NCBI GenBank assembly: GCA_009784345.1
Contig: WRBW01000001.1
Span: 1 to 32,970 of the forward strand
Direction of reading: 5' to 3'
From: Coriobacteriia bacterium
GTDB lineage: Bacteria; Actinomycetota; Coriobacteriia; WRKU01; WQUG01
Length of the DNA stretch: 32,970 bases
The notes under the pieces were generated by a model, which was not told where the DNA came from, ran no database searches, and worked only from the letters and a program-made list of their open reading frames with translations. Positions 1 through 7,162 of this stretch are shown here, in pieces. The translations under genes were made by a program, and so were the position numbers. The first letter of the stretch is position 1, and every line of letters begins with the position of its first letter.

Positions 1-86
1 CATCCTCTAAAAGTACCCTGAGCCACTGCGCTGAAAGCGAAGACGAAGGCAGTAACCAAGGCGAGTACTACTATTGTTCTCTTCAT
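1..86 (-). CDS. 5' end (signal peptide) of a secreted multiheme cytochrome paralog, truncated by window edge; alternative in-frame start at 137
   Basis: Reverse complement reads MKRTIVVLALVTAFVFAFSAVAQGTFRG, matching the N-termini of the cytochromes at 12174 and 14548 (MKRT...AQATFRG). AAAGGAGAACTAAAC lies upstream. The gene continues off the left edge. Confidence 0.8.
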   Translation of the reverse strand, partial: MKRTIVVLALVTAFVFAFSAVAQGTFRG

Positions 87-553
87 GTTTAGTTCTCCTT
101 TAGATTTACTTACAAATATAGATTTTGTTTCTCTCATTCGAACACCTCCTTTCCCGAGAAGAATATTTAACCGAGTATCTCTCTTACTCAATCAAACTTT
201 ATTCAAGCGCGCCGATTTCGAAGCGCTTAAGTAACAAATCAGAACAGTAAGATTCTAGCAACTCGAAGGTAGCTCGTCTAATTGCTACATACTAGCTACA
301 CAAGGTTTCATAGGTCGCTCACTGCTGTGAATAATTTATCAAATATGACTGGTGTTACAAGGCATATAATTGCAGGTCAGAGTATGAATTGAGAGCCCTT
401 GCCTCTGCATGAACGAGTTGTGGATTTCAGTTGCGAGAGATGTGTATTCGACGGCTTTTTTGACGCCTGCGCAACGCCTTGCAGCACCAGGTCGTGACGA
501 GAGTTACAAGCCCATAAGAGGATATTGATGTAGCTACTGGAAGGCTTGAGGGA

Positions 554-638
554 AGGTCAAGGACGAGATGCCGTGTCGGAGCACGGCATGACAAGCGAAG
601 GTCAAGGACGAGACGCCGCATCAAGTGCGGCGTGACAA
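554..638. repeat. Two tandem REP-like palindromic units (GGTCAAGGACGAGAYGCCG...GYGGCRTGACA)
   Basis: Related units with inverted arms recur at 4048, 16206, 17800, 22580 and 24283. Confidence 0.7.
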
Positions 639-710
639 AACGGGGCGCGGCATGACAAGGCGGGAGTAGTAGAGCACAAAGTGCCGAGAGATACGTTCGC
701 CCCGTTGCAC

Positions 711-737
711 GCAAGACCCTTCGCTGCGCTCAGGGAG
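711..737. repeat. REP-like unit GCAAGACCCTTCGCTGCGCTCAGGGAG
   Basis: Near-identical to the intragenic unit at 4449-4492 and related to the unit in 24300-24330. Confidence 0.6.
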
Positions 738-770
738 TTTCGGGGTGTGGGCCTACTCCCCCTATTTGGA

Positions 771-1532
771 TTAGGCTTGTTTGCGCTTGTTACTGTAGAC
801 GATGAAGGCAAGAGCTGCCACAACGACACCCATGACTCCGAGGATTACGACCGTGAAGCCGCCCAGCAGGCTGCCGCCCTGGGCGATGAAGCCGGTGCCC
901 GCAGGAGGATTGTAGGTGATTTCACCTGTGACAGGCTGAAAAGCCGGCACGTCATTATAGATTCTGAAAAACACGAGGTAGCCGTCTGCGTCTTCACCCA
1001 TGAAGGTGACATCCTGATCGTTGACAACCGTTTCTGCTGGCAGGTTTGTCATGAGGCGCAAGATAGGGGTGTCAGTGGCAGGCGTGTAAGCCATAGATAT
1101 GCGGTACTGCCCGGTAGCGATACGCTCATTGGGGTCGTTGTTATCGAGGTTGTATTCGATTTGTACGACCGGATAGTGCTCGAGGGTAACGGTGTAGATG
1201 TCGAGTCCGTTTTCGGTGCGCATATTAAAGGGTGCCGTGAACTCGGGGTCATTTTGGATCGGTCCGCCGGAGACCTCGCTAAACCACATGATTTCAGAAC
1301 CTGCGGGAATGGCGACCTCGACGGTTGCGGGCAGCGGGGTGTCAGGGGGTAAAAAGCCGGTTGCCGCTGCTGAGTAGGCGTTGAAGTGGCGGGCGACAAA
1401 GTAGTTGATAGCCTCGAAGGGGATAACGGCTGCGTCAGTATCTGTTTCTGTGGCGGAGGCAAAGTGTGCCGGCAGTATGAGGAGTGCTGCCATTAACAGT
1501 AGCAGTGCGAGCTTTTTGAATCTGTGGTGCAT
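771..1532 (-). CDS. Secreted, C-terminally membrane-anchored surface protein of unknown function
   Basis: 253-aa ORF with signal peptide and C-terminal TM (GGFTVVILGVMGVVVAALAFIVYSNKRKQA). SD GGAGGAG precedes the ATG. Ectodomain resembles that of the 1666..2841 product. Confidence 0.8.
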   Translation of the reverse strand: MHHRFKKLALLLLMAALLILPAHFASATETDTDAAVIPFEAINYFVARHFNAYSAAATGFLPPDTPLPATVEVAIPAGSEIMWFSEVSGGPIQNDPEFTAPFNMRTENGLDIYTVTLEHYPVVQIEYNLDNNDPNERIATGQYRISMAYTPATDTPILRLMTNLPAETVVNDQDVTFMGEDADGYLVFFRIYNDVPAFQPVTGEITYNPPAGTGFIAQGGSLLGGFTVVILGVMGVVVAALAFIVYSNKRKQA

Positions 1533-1665
1533 GGACGTACTCCTCCGATTGATAATTGATACTTAAACACTGTTTTGCTGCTGCAATTCTACACTAGGAG
1601 CTAGCACCTGATGGGGCGAGCGTGTAAAATGGTGAGGTTGTTTGTGACTAGGAAAGGTCAATTCT

Positions 1666-2841
1666 ATGTATAAATCGCATGCCTTTGAAGGGCTGGGAAA
1701 CAAAAAATTTATTCTGGCGCTGCTGGCTTTTGCGCTGATTATGGCTGCTGCCATTGGCGTGGCTAGTGTTGCCAATGTGGCTGGCGCGGTACCTGGTGCT
1801 GAAACTGCTCAGGACGCTCAGGCTGAAATCGATGCGCGTGCGCAGGAAGCGATGGCTGCAGCGGCTGACGCGGCTGAGCCTACGGAAGAAGAGATTGCTG
1901 CGGCGACTGCTGCGGCAGAGGCTGCTGTGACGCCTGACGGATTTGCGCCGGTTCAGGCAATGTGGATTGTGCTGTTTGACGATGCTGAAAACGGCCGCAC
2001 AACGGTGAGCTTGCAGGGTGCGATTGACCCCTACACTCCCCTGCCGGCGAAGGTGAAGTTCTACTTTGCTGATGACTATGTGCTGGAGAGTGCCGAGCAG
2101 GTCGACTTTGACAGCGGCGATGTGATTGGTGATATTTCGCATGACTCTGCGCCTAGTGAGAGTGAAGATTTCGAGAACCTGACGACCTATACTTTGGAGC
2201 TGACCGAGGGTCATGTCTTTAATGTTGGTTTCTCGATTCCGGTACAGTTGTTTGCCACTGAGGCTCAGATGGGCGATTCGCCTTTGGCAAGCTTTAGCTT
2301 TGTGCCAGCTGACGACCTCTACGGCCTGGTGGTAGGTTTTGTGTCGCCCAGCCCTGACTTGGTCGGTGCAGGTGGCCAGGAGCAAGTTCAGCTGATTGGC
2401 GAGACAGAAGAAGGTGAAGTCTACGGCATCGTACGCGAAAACGTGGCTGCTGGAGAGCTTCAGGAATATCTGATTGCCTTTGGCTCGCGCGCTGATCGCG
2501 ATGCAGCATTGGCTGCAGCGGCAGAGGCCGAGGCTGCTTCTGTCGAGACGACGCCGAGTGCCTTTGCCTGGTTTACGACCCCTACAGGTATGACCATTAC
2601 TGGTGTTGTTCTGGTTTTGGTAATTGCTGCTGGTCTGGCGGTGTGGCTGGGGCTTCGCGGACGCGGTGCGGTTGTCGAAGGTGACGACGGTGATGATGAC
2701 GGTGCAAGCTGGGGTGCTGATGGCGATTGGTCAGGAAACCCTACTGCCGAAGGCACAACGACGATTGCCGCTGATGAAGCATCGCCTAAGAGTGCTGGCA
2801 ACTGGGGTGGCGATGGCCACTGGTCAGGTGACGATAAGTAA
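1666..2841 (+). CDS. Membrane-anchored surface protein, paralog of 771..1532, with acidic Trp-repeat cytoplasmic tail
   Basis: 391-aa ORF with N-terminal signal/TM, ectodomain, TM (GMTITGVVLVLVIAAGLAVWLGL) and tail repeats SWGADGDWSGN / NWGGDGHWSGD. A terminator follows. Confidence 0.8.
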   Translation: MYKSHAFEGLGNKKFILALLAFALIMAAAIGVASVANVAGAVPGAETAQDAQAEIDARAQEAMAAAADAAEPTEEEIAAATAAAEAAVTPDGFAPVQAMWIVLFDDAENGRTTVSLQGAIDPYTPLPAKVKFYFADDYVLESAEQVDFDSGDVIGDISHDSAPSESEDFENLTTYTLELTEGHVFNVGFSIPVQLFATEAQMGDSPLASFSFVPADDLYGLVVGFVSPSPDLVGAGGQEQVQLIGETEEGEVYGIVRENVAAGELQEYLIAFGSRADRDAALAAAAEAEAASVETTPSAFAWFTTPTGMTITGVVLVLVIAAGLAVWLGLRGRGAVVEGDDGDDDGASWGADGDWSGNPTAEGTTTIAADEASPKSAGNWGGDGHWSGDDK

Positions 2842-2871
2842 TAAGGTCGCGGTTTTGAACCGGACTATTAA

Positions 2872-2907
2872 AGCCGCCCCTCGAGTTTTCGGGGGGCGGT
2901 TTTTTTG
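2872..2907 (+). terminator. Intrinsic terminator downstream of 1666..2841
   Basis: GCCGCCCC-TCGAGTTTTC-GGGGGGCGG followed by TTTTTTT. Confidence 0.85.
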
Positions 2908-2911
2908 TGGT

Positions 2912-3577
2912 TTAGAAGGGGCGGAGGCCGTACTTTGTTTTAAGGCGCTGAAGCTTTCTGCCCCAAGGGACGAGCGTCAGACCCAGAAAGATCAGCGTCG
3001 ATGCCGCGTGCATGACATTCATTGGAAAGCCCATAGACCAGGTGGTAATCAGACCCGCCCAACCGGTCTCCCAGGCGTAGGCGATGAAGAACTGCAGATC
3101 GAGCACCATGCCAAAGAGCAGTGATGCTACGGTGCCGTAGGCAACAACGATGACTTGCAGGATGAGCGTGCGTTTGCGGGCAGCTGCCCTTTCTGGTGTA
3201 CTTTCTTGAGAAATATCGCTGTTTCGTTTTTGGACGTACTCCCCCAGGACTCCCGCGCCATAGCCCACGAGCCCCCAGGCAAGCATTTGCCAGGGCGTCC
3301 AGGGTCCTTGCCCCATGACCATATTTGAAACCAGTGCGGTGAGTAGTCCACACATGAGACCTGCCCCTCGTCCGAAAAAGTAGCCAGCGAGGACAATCAG
3401 TGCTGTTGCGGGCTGAAAGTTAGGGATGGGCATGGCGACGATGCGCCCTAAGATGGCAAGGGCAGCCAGTACCACAACGGGCATGAGTTCACGGGGGCGT
3501 GGGCGAGAGCGCTCGTAGATGAAGACGGCAAGGGCTAGGACTGCGATAACGAGGAGTGTTGAGGTGAGCAGGTGCAT
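2912..3577 (-). CDS. ECF transporter S-component (probably cobalamin/corrinoid, CbrT-like)
   Basis: Multi-TM 221-aa protein with S-component-like region PNFQPATALIVLAGYFFGRGAGLMCGLLTALVSNMVMGQGPWTPWQMLAWGLVG. It is the last gene of the B12-riboswitch operon. Confidence 0.75.
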   Translation of the reverse strand: MHLLTSTLLVIAVLALAVFIYERSRPRPRELMPVVVLAALAILGRIVAMPIPNFQPATALIVLAGYFFGRGAGLMCGLLTALVSNMVMGQGPWTPWQMLAWGLVGYGAGVLGEYVQKRNSDISQESTPERAAARKRTLILQVIVVAYGTVASLLFGMVLDLQFFIAYAWETGWAGLITTWSMGFPMNVMHAASTLIFLGLTLVPWGRKLQRLKTKYGLRPF

Positions 3578-3583
3578 GAGGGG

Positions 3584-5356
3584 TCAGTCTTTCTGTGAGA
3601 TAAGGGTGGTGGCGGCGTCTGCTACGGTGACGCAGCCGTCGATGATTTTGCGGGTCATGCGCTGCGTCGGAGTCGTATAGAAGCTGTTCCCGATGAAGAA
3701 GTCGCGGGTGGGTGCTGTTGCGATGATTTCACCGTTGGCAAGCAGCGAGCAGGTCTGCGTGTAGCGGGCTGCAAAGGGCAGGTCGTGGGTGACAAGCAGG
3801 ATAGTTTTGCCCGCAGCTGCGAGGTTTTGCAGGACCTGTCCGATGTCTGCCTTTGCCTGTGCGTCGAGTCCCTTGGTGGGCTCATCAAGCAGCAGGATAT
3901 CGGGGTTAGTGAGCAGGACTTTTGCGAGCGCTGCTTTTTGCGCCTCGCCGCCCGAAAGATCATAGGGATGGCGGTCGAGCAGGGCTGTGAGGCCGAGTTG
4001 TTGGGTAATGTTTGCGACGGCGTCTGCGGCGGGGTATGTGTCAGGGTCAAGGTCAAGGGCGAGGTCCTTCGACTCACTACGTTCGCTCAGGATGACAGGG
4101 GTGGAGTGCGGGGTGACAGGAGTGGAGTGCTGGGTGACATTACTGAGGTCTTCGCGGAGGGTGTCGCAGGTGAAGCTCGCTTTGGGGTTTTGAGTTAGAG
4201 CTGCAAGGCGTAGGCCTTTTGTCAGCTTGACCTTGCCCAGTTGGGACTTCAGGACGCCTGAAATAAGACCCAACAGGGTCGATTTGCCTGAAGCATTGCC
4301 GCCTACAATGGCGTGGATTTCGCCAGCGCTGAAGCTTGCCTGGAGATGGGTCAGGATGTAGGGTTCTGTTTTGTCATAGCGGAAGCACAGGTCACGCAGG
4401 GTGATGGCGGGATTAGTGCGAGTGGCGTCAGACACCTTTTCTTGAGAGACGCAAGACCCTTCGACTGCGCGCTGCGCGCTGCGCTCAGGGAGTATATTTG
4501 TGAGCCAGGTGCGGCCGGTGCGGACGTCAAGGGGAAGGTCGGAAGGAGCAAGAGCTAATGCGATTTGGGTGGGTTCGGGTAGGTAGAGTACGTAGTCTTT
4601 GTTCTCTTCTGCACAACTTTCGACAAACTCTTGAGGTTCATAGCTCAAAAGCGCTGCAGTTTGAACGGGCTGGGTGCTGGCAGCTGCCTTGGGGGTGGGG
4701 GTATGGACGCACTCCCCCGCCTTTTTCATCAGGAATACTCTGTCTGCGAGGGAGAGGACTTCATCCAGGCGGTGCTCACAGCAGATGATGGTCGTACCTA
4801 GCTCGCGGTTGACGCGCGCGAGGTGTCGCAGGAAGTTTTGCGCAGCGATGGGGTCAAGCTCGCTGGTAGGCTCATCGAGGACGAGGATGTCGGGGTCAGT
4901 GACCAGCGTTGCCGCAAGGTTAAGAAGCTGCTTTTGGCCGCCAGAGAGGCTATGGGTGGGTGATTCTAGCAAGTATTCGAGGCCGAAATAGGTGGCGATT
5001 TCTGCAACTTTGCGGCGGATGACTTGTGTGGGCAGACCTTGGTTTTCGAGCGCAAAGGCCAGCTCATGAAAGACAAGGTCAGTGACGATTTGATTGTCGG
5101 GATCTTGCTGGACAAAGCCTGTCTGACCTGCGATTTCGATACTGCCAGTGATGCTACCGTGGGGGCGAAGCGCTGGCACCAGCTGGCGCAGCAGGGTAGT
5201 TTTACCGCTGCCCGTGCGTCCGCACAGCAAGATGAACTGCCCGAACTCGACACTGAAATTGATGACCTGCAATGCTGCTGTGGTCGCCTGCGGGTAGCTG
5301 AAACAGAGATCTTGAGCTGTGATTATTGGCTGTGTATGCGTGTGCGTAGGGACCAT
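3584..5356 (-). CDS. ECF transporter energizing ATPase, fused double ABC domain (EcfA-EcfA')
   Basis: Two Walker A motifs (GRTGSGKTT, GGNASGKST), two signatures (LSGGQ, LSGGE) and two Walker B motifs (ILVLDEPT, ILLLDEPT). Overlaps the ecfT 3' end. Confidence 0.92.
   Translation of the reverse strand: MVPTHTHTQPIITAQDLCFSYPQATTAALQVINFSVEFGQFILLCGRTGSGKTTLLRQLVPALRPHGSITGSIEIAGQTGFVQQDPDNQIVTDLVFHELAFALENQGLPTQVIRRKVAEIATYFGLEYLLESPTHSLSGGQKQLLNLAATLVTDPDILVLDEPTSELDPIAAQNFLRHLARVNRELGTTIICCEHRLDEVLSLADRVFLMKKAGECVHTPTPKAAASTQPVQTAALLSYEPQEFVESCAEENKDYVLYLPEPTQIALALAPSDLPLDVRTGRTWLTNILPERSAQRAVEGSCVSQEKVSDATRTNPAITLRDLCFRYDKTEPYILTHLQASFSAGEIHAIVGGNASGKSTLLGLISGVLKSQLGKVKLTKGLRLAALTQNPKASFTCDTLREDLSNVTQHSTPVTPHSTPVILSERSESKDLALDLDPDTYPAADAVANITQQLGLTALLDRHPYDLSGGEAQKAALAKVLLTNPDILLLDEPTKGLDAQAKADIGQVLQNLAAAGKTILLVTHDLPFAARYTQTCSLLANGEIIATAPTRDFFIGNSFYTTPTQRMTRKIIDGCVTVADAATTLISQKD
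4048..4140. repeat. REP-like palindromic repeat inserted in frame in the second ABC domain
   Basis: Encodes NVTQHSTPVTPHSTPVILSERSESKDLALDLD. DNA matches intergenic repeats at 554, 17800 and 24283. Confidence 0.8.
4449..4492. repeat. REP-like repeat in frame in the EcfA inter-domain linker
   Basis: GCAAGACCCTTCGACTGCGCGCTGCGCGCTGCGCTCAGGGAG, near-identical to the intergenic copy at 711-737. Encodes LPERSAQRAVEGSC. Confidence 0.7.
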
Positions 5357-6336
5357 GTGAGCTTCTCCTTTCCTTCAATCAGGAGGGGAAAAGCCATGAG
5401 GGCAAGGGTAGCCGCGAGTCCTACCGGCGACAGCAGGTCAGCCCCGCGAAAGACCGGAAAGAAGGCGAGGTCGCGTGTTGTCGCGAAAATAGTGACGGTC
5501 GCGATCGCAAACAGCGTGGCGATGAGGGCCGTCGCGGCAGCATCTGTTGATGTGAAGCGGTAGGCGCGAAAGCTGGTTCGACGATGCTCTTTTTTGGAGC
5601 GGTAGCCGCGGGCTTGCATGGAGTCGGCCGCCTCTATCGCGTCTTCCATGGACCATGACATCAGCGCAGATAGTGACTGAGTCAGCGCGCGATATTGGTC
5701 GCGACGTCTTTTTCCAGAATCAATCTGAAGGGATTTTTGGGCGCGACGGATTTGCTGCCAGCGGTACTTTGTCAGAGGGATCCAGCGCTGCACCATGGCG
5801 ATGGCAAGAGCCGTTGTCGGCATGACAGGAGCCGCCAAATACAGAAAGCGATCACTGGTCATAAAGTGCTGGTACAGACGAAACCACAACATAATAGCCG
5901 CAAGCATGAGCGCAATACTAGCACCAAAAAAGAGGCTTTCCTGCGTGAAGGTAAAACTACTACCAAAAAACTGCAGCGTCGCAAGCTCTGTCGCACCGCG
6001 CCGGTTAAACAGGACATTAAAGCCGACCACAATGACAGCACTGGGAATCAACCAAGCAAAGGTCTGCAGCAAACTGCGCGAACCTAAATAAAGGGCAACA
6101 CCGGCAGCAGCAAGCACCAAGGACAGCAGCAGTAGCAAGGGATGGTAGCTTATCAGCGTCACCACCAACACAGCGACAAAAAAGAGCATCATGACGCCAG
6201 GATGAAGCAGCGAAAAGCGTTGTGGCAAGGCGTAGGACTGGTAACTTCGCCTACCCGCGCGCGCCTGCTTTTTTAGATTACTGCCACCTGCAATGGTAGC
6301 GGCGGCCTTAGCGGCGGGCACCCAGATCAGCCCCAT
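5323..6336 (-). CDS. ecfT: ECF transporter transmembrane component EcfT (CbiQ family)
   Basis: Polytopic membrane protein with ADSMQARGYRS (EcfT/CbiQ coupling-helix A-R-G motif). Overlaps both flanking genes. Confidence 0.88.
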   Translation of the reverse strand: MGLIWVPAAKAAATIAGGSNLKKQARAGRRSYQSYALPQRFSLLHPGVMMLFFVAVLVVTLISYHPLLLLLSLVLAAAGVALYLGSRSLLQTFAWLIPSAVIVVGFNVLFNRRGATELATLQFFGSSFTFTQESLFFGASIALMLAAIMLWFRLYQHFMTSDRFLYLAAPVMPTTALAIAMVQRWIPLTKYRWQQIRRAQKSLQIDSGKRRRDQYRALTQSLSALMSWSMEDAIEAADSMQARGYRSKKEHRRTSFRAYRFTSTDAAATALIATLFAIATVTIFATTRDLAFFPVFRGADLLSPVGLAATLALMAFPLLIEGKEKLTWSLRTRIHSQ

Positions 6337-7162
6337 TATTTATCGTATAACGCCAGGCAATGGCATCACCGGCACTCAAGCGTTGCGCCGAAGCAGAGGC
6401 GTTAGGAAAGCTACCATTAACACTGTACATCCAGCCGCTCTGCGGACCCAGATCGCCCTCTGACAACCCGCCAATACCGGCAATATAGGCACCGCGCGCA
6501 TTCACCCGCACACCACTTGCATCTAGCGCCTGACGCACGGTCGCGCCTTCGGGCAGGGTCAGGTTGCGCCGCGCCAAGATGACGCCATTGCTGGTGATGC
6601 CCGCCACAGCTGCTGGGTCAGAAGCAAAGGCCGTACGGGCCTCGATTTCGATTGATACCGTAATGGTTCGGGGAACCGTCTGTGCAGGTGCCGAACTAGG
6701 CGGAGGAGTCTGTCCAGACCCGCCGCCACTACCACTGCTGGCAGCACCACTTGAAGCTGCAGACCCCCCACCGGAGCTGCTGCTACTGCTACTGCTGCTA
6801 CCTGATGAGCTTGATGCGCCTGATGAACCCGCACTGCCGCCAGACCCACCAGAACTGCGGGACTGACCGCTGCTACCCTGGTCACCCCTTGAAACGCTCG
6901 AGCCTGCGGCGGCAGCCCCCTCATCAGGGGCTGACTGAGCATCGAGGTCAGCGCCCTCTGGTGTGGGCAGCTCCTCCTCGACTTCAGGGTCTTCTTTTGA
7001 CAGAAGCGCATCCGCTTCTTGATGGTATTCAGTTTCTACCTGCTGCGTCGTCCCTGGCTGAGGGCCTGTGTGCTCAGGGCGATTGCTACATCCGCCCAGG
7101 CCGAAGGCAAGCAGGGCTGTCAGCGCAAGGCTGACGCCTAGTAGGACTTTTTCTTTCCCCAT
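6308..7162 (-). CDS. DUF4430 (transcobalamin-like) lipoprotein with Ser/Gly-rich linker
   Basis: Lipobox LGGC, long S/G/P-rich spacer, then a DUF4430-like domain (TVRQALDASGV...YIAGIGGLSEGDLGPQSGWMYSVNGSFPNASASAQRLSAGDAIAWRYT). Confidence 0.85.
   Translation of the reverse strand: MGKEKVLLGVSLALTALLAFGLGGCSNRPEHTGPQPGTTQQVETEYHQEADALLSKEDPEVEEELPTPEGADLDAQSAPDEGAAAAGSSVSRGDQGSSGQSRSSGGSGGSAGSSGASSSSGSSSSSSSSSGGGSAASSGAASSGSGGGSGQTPPPSSAPAQTVPRTITVSIEIEARTAFASDPAAVAGITSNGVILARRNLTLPEGATVRQALDASGVRVNARGAYIAGIGGLSEGDLGPQSGWMYSVNGSFPNASASAQRLSAGDAIAWRYTINNGADLGARR

Noticed and set aside
427-829. Small minus-strand ORFs (95 aa and 75 aa)
   Set aside because: They translate REP-like repeat DNA (for example FCHAALDAASRP) rather than a protein family.
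681-1352. 223-aa plus-strand ORF overlapping 771..1532
   Set aside because: Antisense to a well-supported secreted protein gene with a good SD and signal peptide. No recognisable domain and spans a REP-like repeat.
1648-2385. 245-aa minus-strand ORF opposite 1666..2841
   Set aside because: Arg/Ser/His-rich shadow translation of a GC-rich coding strand; no domain or credible start.
6700-6900. Low-complexity Ser/Gly repeat as a possible microsatellite or phase-variable tract
   Set aside because: The codons are mixed and no long perfect DNA repeat is visible. Best explained as a flexible lipoprotein linker.
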